A DNA stretch of 37,873 bases, taken from NCBI RefSeq assembly GCF_001953885.1, contig NZ_MQUS01000015.1, positions 193,603-231,475 on the forward strand. The letters are read 5' to 3'. The stretch is from Streptomyces sp. IMTB 2501 (lineage in GTDB: Bacteria; Actinomycetota; Actinomycetes; Streptomycetales; Streptomycetaceae). Made by a program: the position numbers and the translations under genes. Positions 16,312-25,422 of the stretch are shown one piece after another. How positions within the stretch are numbered: position 1 is the stretch's first letter; each line of letters begins with the position of its first letter. A model generated the notes under the pieces. The model had not been told where the DNA came from. It saw only the letters and a list, made by a program, of their open reading frames with translations, and made no database searches.

Positions 16312-17646
16312 ATGGAAATAAATAGACTCCATGTTGTCATCGCGACAGAGCGCAGAGCCGCCGGCTGGAGTCAAGAGGCACTGGCAGAGCGCTCCGGAGT
16401 CAGTGTCAGAACCATTCGCAACCTGGAGCTGGGTACCAACAAAAACCCGCGACGAGCGACCGTCGAACTGATTCTCAAAGCCCTGCAGTCAGCACCCCGC
16501 CCGCTGTCGTCGCTGTCTCTTTCCATCCCTTCCCATGCCCCCATGATGGCTCACCGTGCCGTGTTCAGTGGCGCCGACGTGCCCGTCGGGGAGTTCGACA
16601 GCGCCTCCAGCACCGGTCCGTGGCTGGGCATCCGTCCCCGAACCGACGTCCTGGTGGGCCGGCAGGCCGACATGCGACACGTGTGCGCCGCGGTGAAGAG
16701 CAGTCGCCTGCTCGTGCTGACCGGCCCCGGCGGTGTGGGCAAGACCCGCCTGGCGCTTGCCTCGGCAGCCCAGTTGCAGCGGATGTACCGCGACGGCGTC
16801 GCCGTGGTCGAGCTGGGCTCGCTGCTGCCCGAACGGGACCGCGAACGCGAGGCGTTGGCTGCGGTGACCGAGGCGGTGGAGACCCGCATGCCGTGCTCGT
16901 CGGCCCCGCAGACGACGGAGTTCCGCATGCTCCTCGTCATCGACAATGCCGAGCACGTCCTCAAGGCCGTGACCGAGGTGTCACAGCGACTGCTGCACGA
17001 GCATCCGGGTCTGGACATCATCGTGACCTCCCGCCGGCCGCTCGCGCTGATGTCCGCGACCTCCTGGGAGGTGGCCCCGCTCCCCGTGGACAGCCCGTCC
17101 GGCACCGGGCATTCGCCCGCGATGGAACTCTTCCTGATCCGTGCGCACACCAGCGTCCCCACCCTCGACATCACCGACCGCCTCCCCGCCGTGACAACGT
17201 TGTGCACGCGGCTGGACGGAATGCCGCTGGCCATCGAGGTGGCCGCGCACCGCTTAAGGTCGGTGTCGCTGAACACGCTTCTCCGAGACGCTCCCCTCCT
17301 GCCGATCCTCGACCAGATCAGCCTGGGCAGCCTCTCTCATCATCGCCCCCTGTCGAGCGCCGCCAAGTGGAGCTACGACCTTCTGAGCCCCTCCCAACGC
17401 GCCCTGCTGCACCATCTGGCCCGCATCCAGAACCCGTTCACCATCGAGGACGTGACCGGTTTCGACCCCAGTGTCGACGACAGCCCGGCCGGCAACATCA
17501 AAGTGCTGGCCGAACTCGTCGACAACTCCGTCGTCCAGGTGCGCCGGGGCCGCGAGTACGTCTACCGCATACCCACGTTGATCCGTGAGTATGTCAACGG
17601 TTATGTCAGCGACCTGGGCAGCAGGCCCGTCGCGATGACGGTCTGA
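16312..17646 (+). CDS. XRE-type HTH/NB-ARC ATPase regulator with a TTA codon
   Basis: A 444-residue regulator. Residues 5-58 are a Cro/C1-type helix-turn-helix (GWSQEALAERSGVSVRTIRNLELG). Residues about 113-420 are a STAND/NB-ARC ATPase with Walker A GPGGVGKT (138-145), Walker B LLVIDNAEH (about 206-214), a sensor TSRRPL, and GMPLAIEVAAHRLRS. Proteins of this build commonly act as pathway-specific regulators in Streptomyces. It lacks the C-terminal TPR array of AfsR-type proteins. Codon 315 (17254-17256) is TTA, rare in Streptomyces and read by the bldA tRNA, so production may depend on development; I saw no other TTA codon in the cluster genes checked. ATG 16312 follows GGGGAA. It is the leftmost clear cluster gene and the best candidate to act on the 23-bp motif. 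Confidence 0.85.
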   Translation: MEINRLHVVIATERRAAGWSQEALAERSGVSVRTIRNLELGTNKNPRRATVELILKALQSAPRPLSSLSLSIPSHAPMMAHRAVFSGADVPVGEFDSASSTGPWLGIRPRTDVLVGRQADMRHVCAAVKSSRLLVLTGPGGVGKTRLALASAAQLQRMYRDGVAVVELGSLLPERDREREALAAVTEAVETRMPCSSAPQTTEFRMLLVIDNAEHVLKAVTEVSQRLLHEHPGLDIIVTSRRPLALMSATSWEVAPLPVDSPSGTGHSPAMELFLIRAHTSVPTLDITDRLPAVTTLCTRLDGMPLAIEVAAHRLRSVSLNTLLRDAPLLPILDQISLGSLSHHRPLSSAAKWSYDLLSPSQRALLHHLARIQNPFTIEDVTGFDPSVDDSPAGNIKVLAELVDNSVVQVRRGREYVYRIPTLIREYVNGYVSDLGSRPVAMTV

Positions 17647-17693
17647 GCACAGCGCCCCGTCTCGCGGATCCGCGGCACATGAACCTGCCGTTC

Positions 17694-17716
17694 AGTTGCC
17701 GCTCCGCTGCCTGGAG
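17694..17716 (+). promoter_or_regulatory. 23-bp cluster motif, copy 1 (fkbM-like gene)
   Basis: AGTTGCCG-CTCCG-CTGCCTGGAG, pointing toward the FkbM gene 51 nt downstream. It contains two TGCC repeats 11 bp apart, one helical turn. A TATGAG hexamer about 21 nt downstream could be a -10. Confidence 0.7.
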
Positions 17717-17767
17717 GACGTCCCTCGGCGGCCCGAGTATGAGGTTCCACCCCTACTGGACCGCCGA

Positions 17768-18862
17768 ATGGAACACACGATGAGCCCACAGGACGACGTC
17801 CGTGCCGCCGTGCTCGAACACCCTGCGGTGAAGGGGGCCGCGGTCCGCGTCGACGACGCGGGCCCCCGGCCCCGTACCGTCTGCTACGTGGTGCCCAACG
17901 AGTCCGGCCCCCGCTCCTTCGACCTGGACCAGGTCCAGGGTGTCAACCCGCACGAAACCCAGTACCTGTACGACGAGATCTTCGTCCAACGCTCCTACAT
18001 GCGGGGCGGGGTGACGTTGCGCGAGGACGCCGTCGTGTTCGACGTCGGTGCCAACATCGGCATGTTCTCGCTGTTCGTGCTGGAGAACTGTCCGAGCGCC
18101 ACGCTCTACGCCTTCGAGCCGCTGGCTCCGGTGTACCGCCTTCTGGAGCGCAACGCCGCGTCGGCCGGCGACCGCGTTCACGTCTTCCGGCACGGTCTGG
18201 CCGACCGGGAGGCCGATGTCAGCTTCGCGTTCTATCCCGGCAACTCCTGGATGTCGGGCCTGCGGGACTACTCCGACCCGCAGGCCGAGGCGGACGTCAT
18301 GAAGACGTACCTGCTCAACGAGCGCAGCAAGGGTATGGCCAAGGCCCGGGACGAACTCATCGACCACTTCGACGAATACGCCCCCGCCCTCTTCCGGACC
18401 ACGGAGGAGCCGGCCCGGCTCAGGCGGCTGTCCGAGGTCATCGACGAGAACGGGGTCGAGCGGATCGACCTGCTCAAGGTCGACGTCCAGCGGGCCGAAC
18501 TGGACGTCCTGCACGGCCTGGAGGAGCGGCACTGGCCGCTGGTGCAGCAGATCGCCATGGAGGTCCACGACAGCACGGGCTCGGAGACCGAGGGACGTCT
18601 GACTGAGGTGGTCTCACTCCTGGAGAAGCACGGGTTCACGACCTGGGCGATCCAGGACGAACTCCTCACCGGAACGGACCGGCACACTCTGACGGCGATC
18701 CGGCCCGAGTACGCCGGCGATCCGCGTCCGGTGATCGCCGATCACCTGCGCAACGGGGGTGCCGCGCGCCAGGAGGCGGAGCTGCTCGACTGGCTGCGCG
18801 GCCGGCTGCCCGGGCACCTGCTGCCGGACGCGGTGGTGATGGTCGACAGCCTGCCGCTGTAG
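17768..18862 (+). CDS. FkbM family methyltransferase flanked by adenylation-domain remnants
   Basis: A 364-residue protein. The centre is an FkbM-type SAM methyltransferase (FDVGANIGMF at 91-100, YAFEPLAPVYRLLERN, IDLLKVDVQRAELDVLHGL, QQIAMEVHD). The ends do not belong to it. Residues 10-43 (VRAAVLEHPAVKGAAVRV, then RTVCYVVP) and about 336-364 (AELLDWLRGRLPGHLLP, VVMVDSLPL) match the C-terminal subdomain of an NRPS A domain, as seen in this window's own NRPS. The protein stops just before the A10 lysine. This is the a8-a9 site where methyltransferases interrupt some A domains. It probably O-methylates a hydroxyl on a carrier-bound or free intermediate, possibly replacing FkbG. Start ATG 17768, with ATG 17780 as alternative. 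It carries the cluster motif upstream. Confidence 0.85.
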   Translation: MEHTMSPQDDVRAAVLEHPAVKGAAVRVDDAGPRPRTVCYVVPNESGPRSFDLDQVQGVNPHETQYLYDEIFVQRSYMRGGVTLREDAVVFDVGANIGMFSLFVLENCPSATLYAFEPLAPVYRLLERNAASAGDRVHVFRHGLADREADVSFAFYPGNSWMSGLRDYSDPQAEADVMKTYLLNERSKGMAKARDELIDHFDEYAPALFRTTEEPARLRRLSEVIDENGVERIDLLKVDVQRAELDVLHGLEERHWPLVQQIAMEVHDSTGSETEGRLTEVVSLLEKHGFTTWAIQDELLTGTDRHTLTAIRPEYAGDPRPVIADHLRNGGAARQEAELLDWLRGRLPGHLLPDAVVMVDSLPL

Positions 18863-19000
18863 AGCCGCGGGAGAGATCGGGGCGGACGGCCGGGGCGACC
18901 CGGACGGCCGTCCAGCGGCATGTGTGCGGCCGGCTCGGGGCACGGGAGCACACGCGGCGGAGCGGAGACGCCCTCGGTCACGCACCGGGGCATGACACGG

Positions 19001-19040
19001 CGCGGTGGTACGGACGGCGGACGCCGCCGGCACCACCGCG
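19001..19040. terminator. Convergent terminator hairpin
   Basis: CGCGGTGGT (19001-19009) pairs with ACCACCGCG (19032-19040), with an inner CGGCGG/CCGCCG pair. It lies between the convergent FkbM and FkbH genes. Confidence 0.6.
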
Positions 19041-19080
19041 CCGAGGTCTCCGGGCCGGCCCGGACACGGGCCGGATCCGG

Positions 19081-20136
19081 CTATATGTCGGAGACGAGCT
19101 GCAGATAGTCAGGCACCTGGGGAACCGTGTCGGAGCGGTATTCGAAGACGGTGCGGTCCTCGGACTCGGAGGCCACCCCGAAGCCCGCGAACCGATAGGT
19201 GATCAGCATGGCGCGGTTCCGCCCGCTCGGGACGAATTCCCCCCGCAGCGTCACGCCGTTGTCCTTGGCGGAGGCGGCCAGCCGGCCCAGGAGCACCGCG
19301 CCGACACCGCGGGACATCACGCGGCAGGAGATCAGCATCAGCTTGAGGGTCCACACCTGCGCGGTCCGCTCGACCAGCATCACGCCGATGGTGCCGTAGT
19401 CACCGAAGCGGTCGGACAGCTCGGCCACCAGCAGGTCGTGATCGGGCGAGGTGCGAAACGCCTCCAGCTCGGAGGCGTCGTAGGTGTAACCCGTCGCGTT
19501 GAGCTGGTTGGTGCGCACGGTCAGCTCCTCGGCCCGGCGCAGATCACCCGGTCCGGCGTGACGCAGTACCAGGCGCAGGTCGAGCGTGGCGAGGAACCCC
19601 TCGGCGGGACCGGCGAACGACTCCTCCGCCTGGGTCCGCCTCAACTGGGCCTGGTACATCGAACGCCGGCGCCCGGCCTCCGGGGTCGGGTTGCGCGGCG
19701 TCAGGTCGGCTCGCTCCGCGAGCGCCGCGGCCTCTGCCGCGTCGACGGTGCGCACTTGGCGCAGCACATCACCGACCTCCGCGCGTTCGAACGCGTCGTC
19801 GTCGACGAACAGGAACGTGTCCAGGCCGATGTTGAGTTCCTCGGCGATCCGGGAGACCGACGCCGACTTGGCATTCCAGCCGATCTGCGGCGCGAGGAAG
19901 TACTCGTCGAGGCCGGCCTCCTTGAGCCGGGCCATGGCCACCGCCTCGTCGTTGCGGCTGGCGATCGACTGGAGGATGCCGCGGGAGTCGAGCAGTCTGA
20001 TCACGTCCGCCACGTCCTCGCGCAGCACGACCTGCGGGTCCTCCAGGAGCACCCCCTTCCACAGGGTGTTGTCCAGGTCCCAGACCACGCACTTGACCAT
20101 GGGACGCTCTGCCACGTCTTCGTCGGCGTTCCGCAT
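19081..20136 (-). CDS. fkbH: FkbH-like HAD-superfamily glyceryl-ACP synthase
   Basis: A 351-residue HAD-IIIC protein with VVWDLDNTLWKG (D20, D22), QIGWNAKSASVSRI, FLFVDDDAFER, and a C-terminal acetyltransferase-like region (RTNQLNATG, YGTIGVMLV). FkbH proteins take 1,3-bisphosphoglycerate, remove phosphate and load the glyceryl group on the partner ACP, the first step toward hydroxy- or methoxymalonyl-ACP. The length is normal for the family. It is last in a tight four-gene minus-strand operon (gaps of 7-30 nt). ATG 20136 follows GGCGGAG; ATG 20100 is a possible alternative. No sign of damage. Confidence 0.93.
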   Translation of the reverse strand: MRNADEDVAERPMVKCVVWDLDNTLWKGVLLEDPQVVLREDVADVIRLLDSRGILQSIASRNDEAVAMARLKEAGLDEYFLAPQIGWNAKSASVSRIAEELNIGLDTFLFVDDDAFERAEVGDVLRQVRTVDAAEAAALAERADLTPRNPTPEAGRRRSMYQAQLRRTQAEESFAGPAEGFLATLDLRLVLRHAGPGDLRRAEELTVRTNQLNATGYTYDASELEAFRTSPDHDLLVAELSDRFGDYGTIGVMLVERTAQVWTLKLMLISCRVMSRGVGAVLLGRLAASAKDNGVTLRGEFVPSGRNRAMLITYRFAGFGVASESEDRTVFEYRSDTVPQVPDYLQLVSDI

Positions 20137-20151
20137 TGCTCCGCCCTTTCC

Positions 20152-21303
20152 TCAGTACGTCTTCGGCGAGGCCGCGCCGTACGACTCGACGTCCGCGTGT
20201 CCGAAACGGCCGATGAGGCCTTCGCACACCTCGGTGCTGCCTTCGATGATCTCCATGACCTTGGCGTCCCGGTAATACCGGTTCACCGGGTGGTCGGGGG
20301 TGCATCCGGCGGCTCCGTGAACCTGCACCGCGTCGTGTGCCGCCTCCGCGGCGGCCGTCGCCGCGAAGTACTTGGCCTTGGTCGCCGCCATGGCCGCGTC
20401 CGCGTGGCGCTCCCAGATCAGCTCACCGGCCTGGAAGGTCAGCAGCCGCCCGGCCTCGTAGTGCACGGTCATGCGCGTGAGCAGGCGCTGGACGAGCTGG
20501 TGCTCCATGAGTCCGCGTTCGGCGGCGTGGTCCCGGCTCTCGGCCAGGCAGCCACCCACGATGCCCACGCTGCCGCTGGCCACGCTGTAGCGCCCCAGGG
20601 TCAGTGCCGCCGTGGTGATGAACGGGTGGGCGCGTCCGGGTCCTGCGAGCAGGTTCGCCCTCGGCACGCGGCATCCCGTGAAGTTCAGCTCGGCGAGCAT
20701 CGCACCCCTGGTGCCGAGCATTCCGGCGAGCGGTACGACGTCGAGACCCGGGGTGTCCCGTTCGACGAGGAAGGCGGTGAGCCCCTCGTCGGCGCGGGCG
20801 AACACGAGGAAGACGTCGGCGATGGCACCGAAGCTGATCCAGCACTTGGTGCCGTCGAGCCGATACCCGTCGCCGTCGGACGTGGCACTCGTGGTGAGCG
20901 CTGCCACGTCGCTGCCGGCGTCCGGCTCGCTCAGGGCGAACGCACCGATCGCCCTGCCCGCCGTCAGCATCGGCAGCCAGGTGCGGCGTTGGGTGTCGTC
21001 GCCCCACCGCTCCACGGTGTGCGCCACCATGTCATGCACCGTCAGCAGACTGCGGGTGCTGGAGCAGGCCCGGCCCACCTCCTCGTGCAGCAGCCCGTAG
21101 CCGAGGTGGTCCAGGCCGCGCCCTCCGTGGGCCGGGGAGATCAACGAGGCCAGGAATCCGGCTTCCGCGAGGCGGTCGATCAGGGAGCGCTCCACCCGCT
21201 CCTCGTGGTCGTGCCGGGCGGCCGCCGGTGCGACCTCCGAGGCGGCGAACGCGTGGAACTCGGAACGCAGCGCCCGCTGTTCCATGGTGAGTGTCAGTCG
21301 CAC
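20152..21303 (-). CDS. fkbI: FkbI-like acyl-CoA dehydrogenase (hydroxymalonyl-ACP pathway)
   Basis: A 383-residue flavin-dependent dehydrogenase of the acyl-CoA dehydrogenase fold. It has AFALSEPDAGSDVAAL, KCWISFGAIADVFLVFA, a C-terminal YYRDAKVMEIIEGSTEV with the likely catalytic Glu, and VHGAAGCTPDHPVNR. In the methoxymalonyl route it works with FkbK to oxidise glyceryl-ACP to hydroxymalonyl-ACP. The GTG start at 21303 follows GAGG and lies 7 nt after the ACP stop. Normal length; all expected regions are present. Confidence 0.92.
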   Translation of the reverse strand: MRLTLTMEQRALRSEFHAFAASEVAPAAARHDHEERVERSLIDRLAEAGFLASLISPAHGGRGLDHLGYGLLHEEVGRACSSTRSLLTVHDMVAHTVERWGDDTQRRTWLPMLTAGRAIGAFALSEPDAGSDVAALTTSATSDGDGYRLDGTKCWISFGAIADVFLVFARADEGLTAFLVERDTPGLDVVPLAGMLGTRGAMLAELNFTGCRVPRANLLAGPGRAHPFITTAALTLGRYSVASGSVGIVGGCLAESRDHAAERGLMEHQLVQRLLTRMTVHYEAGRLLTFQAGELIWERHADAAMAATKAKYFAATAAAEAAHDAVQVHGAAGCTPDHPVNRYYRDAKVMEIIEGSTEVCEGLIGRFGHADVESYGAASPKTY

Positions 21304-21310
21304 AGGTGCC

Positions 21311-21571
21311 TCATCCGACCGCGGAGGCGGTCTTGCCGGCGACGTAGCCGGTGATGGCGTCGACTGAGCAGAAGTTGCGGAGGTCCAGCTCGTCCGTCTC
21401 GACCACGACGTCGAACTGCCGCTCCACGTAGGTCACCAGCTGCACGGCGAACAGCGAGTTGACCAGCCCCACGGCGAAGATGTTCTCCTCGTCGGGCACC
21501 TGCCGGCCGAGGTGTCCGGCCAGGTACTGCCGGACCTCTTCGCGGATGCTGTCCGGCTGCTCGGTAGTCAC
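21311..21571 (-). CDS. fkbJ: FkbJ-like acyl carrier protein
   Basis: An 86-residue carrier protein with the phosphopantetheine Ser39 in AVGLVNSLFAVQL. The VNSL form, in place of the usual DSL, is typical of FkbJ-type ACPs. It carries glyceryl through to hydroxymalonyl. GTG start at 21571 after AAGGA. It sits between FkbK and FkbI in one operon and is presumably activated by the PPTase at 27360. Confidence 0.92.
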   Translation of the reverse strand: MTTEQPDSIREEVRQYLAGHLGRQVPDEENIFAVGLVNSLFAVQLVTYVERQFDVVVETDELDLRNFCSVDAITGYVAGKTASAVG

Positions 21572-21601
21572 AATCGTCCGTCCTTAAGTCGATCTCGGTC
21601 G

Positions 21602-22459
<858 letters not shown>

Positions 22460-22682
22460 GTCTCTTCACACTCCTCGTGGATCCCGCCCCCAGGAAGGGG
22501 GATGGGGAGGGCCGACCCGGCCTTGGGCGTCACACGCGGGGCGGTCCGGACCCGCCGGTCGCTGGTCCGGTATGGGGCCCCGGTCAGGCGGGGCCCCACG
22601 CTCCCGCGCCAGTGCCTCGCTCTCGGCCCGCAGGGCCCCGAGGCACTCTCAGGCCGGAATCCTGTCAGCGGGCCCCGGCTCG

Positions 22683-22705
22683 CTCCAGGCAACAATGCGG
22701 CAACT
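22683..22705 (-). promoter_or_regulatory. 23-bp cluster motif, copy 2 (fkbK operon)
   Basis: On the minus strand AGTTGCCG-CATTG-TTGCCTGGAG, an exact match to the consensus, pointing to fkbK. An AGGATT hexamer lies about 19 nt downstream. Confidence 0.72.
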
Positions 22706-22728
22706 GGACCGGCGCCCGATCCTCTCGG

Positions 22729-22751
22729 TGATGCCGGTTCGTTGCCTGGCC
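22729..22751 (+). promoter_or_regulatory. 23-bp cluster motif, copy 4 (MFS operon, weaker)
   Basis: TGATGCCG-GTTCG-TTGCCTGGCC matches 14 of 18 fixed positions and points toward the MFS gene, whose start is 31 nt downstream. The short distance means a conventional -10 would leave almost no leader. Confidence 0.5.
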
Positions 22752-22782
22752 TGCGCGATCCGGGCCGGGCAGCATCGCCGGC

Positions 22783-24102
22783 ATGGCACAGCTGGAGCAC
22801 CGACCGCCCGCGGACAGCCCCCCGTCGCTGTGGCAGAACCGGGACTACATGGTCTGGTGGGCCGGAACCGGACTGTCGACGCTGGGCAGCAGTGTCTCCT
22901 CCATCGCCTTTCCGCTCTACGCCCTCTACGCCACCGGCTCCGCGGCCCAGGCGGGGAGCATCAGCGCCGCCAACCTGATCGGCTCCGTCACGATGACGCT
23001 GGTCGGGGGCGTGCTCACCGACCGGGTGTCCCGGCGGGCCATCATGATCTGCGGACCGCTGGCCCAGACCGTCGCACTGGCGGTGGTGGCCTGGCTGGTG
23101 TACCGCGGTGACGCCCCGCTGCTGCCGTTGGTGGGCTGCGCGTTGTTCAGCGGCCTGGCCTCCGGCCTGACCATGGGAGCGGCGACTCCGGCCCTGCGCC
23201 GTATCGTTCCCCGGGAGCAGGTGGGAGCGGCCACCGCGCAGGGTATGGGACGGGACCTGGTCGCCCAGCTCATCGGGTCGCCGCTGGGCGGGTTGCTGTT
23301 CGCCACGGCCCGCTGGCTGCCGTTCCTCGGGGACGCGGTGTCGTACGTGTGCGCCGCGCTGGGCGTCGCACTCGTACGCAGGCCGCTGGGTCCGGACCGC
23401 TCCGAAACCGGCCGCCAGGGCCTGTTCGGCGGCCTGGCCGCAGGCGTGCGGATGGTGCGGCACCATCCCTACCTGCGCTTCACCGTGGTGTGGGGTGCCT
23501 TCCTCAACGCGGTCACACAGGGCTTCCTGCTGCTGCTCATCGCCCTGGTCAAGTACCGCGGCGGCGGCCCGACCGCAGTGGGGATGGTGAACGCGGCGGC
23601 ACTCGTGGGCGGCGTCGTCGGCGCGGTCGTCACACCGCGGATCATGAGAAGACTCCGGGCGAAGACCGTTCTCGTCGTCGCCATGTGGCTCTTCGTCGAG
23701 TCCTTCGCCGCCGTGGCCGCGGTCCCCCGCCCCTGGCAGATCGGCGCCGTCCTGCTGGTCGCCATGGTGGCGACCGTCCCCCTCAACGTGGTGCTGGAGT
23801 CCTACGAAGCCCGGCTGGTACCGGACGAGTTCAGCGGACGGGTGGCGGCCGTGACCCGCTTCGGGATGCAGTGCCTGCAGTGGACGGGTCCGCTGGTCGG
23901 CGGCTGCTGCGCCGACCTGTTCGGCGTGCCCGGCGCCGTCCTGTCGCTGATGATCGCGATGCTAGCCTTGGCGCTGGTCCTTCACAGGAGCCGGTCGGTC
24001 GGCGTGCTGGACATCCCCCTTGAGGACGTCGTGGAACTCACCGGGCACGCCGATGGCGAGGCCCGCGACGCCGGGACCGCGTCCAGCGGGACACACGGGT
24101 AG
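22783..24102 (+). CDS. MFS transporter (probable product exporter)
   Basis: A 439-residue major facilitator of the EntS/MFS_3 type with about 12 membrane segments. The N-terminus NRDYMVWWAGTGLSTLGSSVSSIAFPLYAL and the loop GGVLTDRVSRRAIMI between segments 2 and 3 are typical of this drug and siderophore exporter group. It ends in a polar 50-residue cytoplasmic tail. Located in the cluster, led by its own motif copy and followed by the histidine kinase 72 nt later, it probably exports the product or gives self-resistance. ATG 22783 has only a weak ribosome binding site. Confidence 0.85.
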   Translation: MAQLEHRPPADSPPSLWQNRDYMVWWAGTGLSTLGSSVSSIAFPLYALYATGSAAQAGSISAANLIGSVTMTLVGGVLTDRVSRRAIMICGPLAQTVALAVVAWLVYRGDAPLLPLVGCALFSGLASGLTMGAATPALRRIVPREQVGAATAQGMGRDLVAQLIGSPLGGLLFATARWLPFLGDAVSYVCAALGVALVRRPLGPDRSETGRQGLFGGLAAGVRMVRHHPYLRFTVVWGAFLNAVTQGFLLLLIALVKYRGGGPTAVGMVNAAALVGGVVGAVVTPRIMRRLRAKTVLVVAMWLFVESFAAVAAVPRPWQIGAVLLVAMVATVPLNVVLESYEARLVPDEFSGRVAAVTRFGMQCLQWTGPLVGGCCADLFGVPGAVLSLMIAMLALALVLHRSRSVGVLDIPLEDVVELTGHADGEARDAGTASSGTHG

Positions 24103-24174
24103 GCACTCCGCCCCTCCAGAAGGACGGCAGGACGGCGTCTGTCGCCGGCTGCCAGAGGGAAGGACAACGGAGAG

Positions 24175-25413
24175 ATGCCGGACACGCCCACGACGCGACG
24201 ACATGTATGGACGGACTGGCCCGCGCCCGACGCGGTCCACCGGTCCTCCAGCACCCATGTCCGGCGGGTCGGGAGATGGGTGCGGGCGGTGCTGCTGGCG
24301 CTCGTTCTGGTGGTCGCCGTCGTCAAGGTCCCCGGTGGGTCCGCTGCCCCGCTGCGCCGGGTGGCGTTGTCCGGGCTGATCGTGCTGATGCTGGCCACGT
24401 CCGTGGTCGCGCGCCGGATGGCCCTGCAGCGGCGGCTGTCACCGGTGGCGTGCGCGCTGGCCGTACTGGCGGCGTGCGTGGCCGGAGCCCAGCTGCTGGG
24501 TTCGGAGCTGCTGGCACTTGGGCTGCTGTGCGTGCCCATCGTGTCGATGACGCACCTGGCGCCCGTGTGGCTGGCCGTCGCCTACACGGGCGCCGCCGAC
24601 GCCGCGCTGGTGCTCGCCGAGGCAGGCCGGGGCTGGCACGTCTTCTCGCTGCTCGCCGGGGCGTGCCTGCTCATCGGCTACCTGAGCCGGCAGGACCGCG
24701 AGGCGCGGGCTGTCGTGTGGCGTCTGCTCGCCCAGGAGCGGGCGGCGCGCGCGGCCGAGCAGATCGCGCGCGACGCGCAGGCGGAGTCCGCGGCGCTGAA
24801 CGAACGCGCCCGGATCGCCCGCGAGATCCACGACGTGCTGGCGCACAGCCTGTCCGCGCAGCTGATGCATCTGGAGACGGCTCGGCTGCTGCTGCAGCGC
24901 GGGGCCGACGCCGAGAAGGTGACGGAACTCGTGGTGAACGCACGCCAGATGGCGCAGGAGGGGCTGGTCGAGACCCGGCAGGCGCTGTCCGCCCTGCGTG
25001 GCGAACAGATGCCGATCGCCTCGACACTGGCCGACATGGGCGGCGAACTCGGGGCCGAGGTCTGCGTGGAGGGCGAACCCCGTCCGCTCGGCGGGGAGGC
25101 GTCGCACGCCGTACGCCGAGTGGCCCAGGAGGCCCTCACCAACATCCGCAAGTACGCCCGGGGACACGTGGTGACGATCCGCCTGGAGTACGGGCGGGAC
25201 ACCGTTCGGCTGGAGATCGTGGACCGCGCACCCGGGCCTGACCGGTCCCGCGACGCCACGACCGACACCCCAACGCCGGTGGCCGGGGCCGCCGTGAGCG
25301 GCTCCGGCTACGGCTTGCGGGGCATGCGCGAACGCGCCGAGATCCTCGGCGGCTCGCTCGACGCCGGCCCCACCGGGGAGGGGTTCCGGGTCCTGCTGGA
25401 ACTGCCCGTGTGA
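24175..25413 (+). CDS. NarL-type sensor histidine kinase (orphan)
   Basis: A 412-residue sensor kinase. About five or six hydrophobic segments occupy residues 35-170, followed by a coiled region (AQERAARAAEQIARDAQAESAALNERA in parts), the HisKA_3 phosphoacceptor RIAREIHDVLAHSL with H219, and an ATPase domain with QEALTNIRKYA and GYGLRGMRERAEILGG. It starts 72 nt after the MFS gene, after GGAGAG, and is probably co-transcribed. No response regulator is adjacent on either side; the next gene, convergent, is panD. Without an extracellular domain, it may sense a membrane signal or the product itself. Confidence 0.88.
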   Translation: MPDTPTTRRHVWTDWPAPDAVHRSSSTHVRRVGRWVRAVLLALVLVVAVVKVPGGSAAPLRRVALSGLIVLMLATSVVARRMALQRRLSPVACALAVLAACVAGAQLLGSELLALGLLCVPIVSMTHLAPVWLAVAYTGAADAALVLAEAGRGWHVFSLLAGACLLIGYLSRQDREARAVVWRLLAQERAARAAEQIARDAQAESAALNERARIAREIHDVLAHSLSAQLMHLETARLLLQRGADAEKVTELVVNARQMAQEGLVETRQALSALRGEQMPIASTLADMGGELGAEVCVEGEPRPLGGEASHAVRRVAQEALTNIRKYARGHVVTIRLEYGRDTVRLEIVDRAPGPDRSRDATTDTPTPVAGAAVSGSGYGLRGMRERAEILGGSLDAGPTGEGFRVLLELPV

Positions 25414-25422
25414 CGGACGGGA

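Larger units (their letters stand above)
22460..22782. other. Divergent control region between fkbK and the MFS gene
   Basis: Holds two copies of the 23-bp cluster motif in opposite orientation (22683-22705 and 22729-22751), together making a perfect CCAGGCAAC / GTTGCCTGG inverted repeat with a 47-bp spacer. The 22480-22680 part is GC-rich, without a gene, and would be a long leader for fkbK. Confidence 0.65.

Noticed and set aside
15942..16340. Minus-strand 132-codon frame in the intergenic region
   Set aside because: It covers the promoter and start of the NB-ARC regulator, has no good ribosome binding site and an unlikely Arg/Ser/Gly mix.
24102..24175. Possible fifth copy of the 23-bp motif before the histidine kinase
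   Set aside because: Only isolated GCC elements without the 11-bp spacing; the gene is probably transcribed with the MFS gene.
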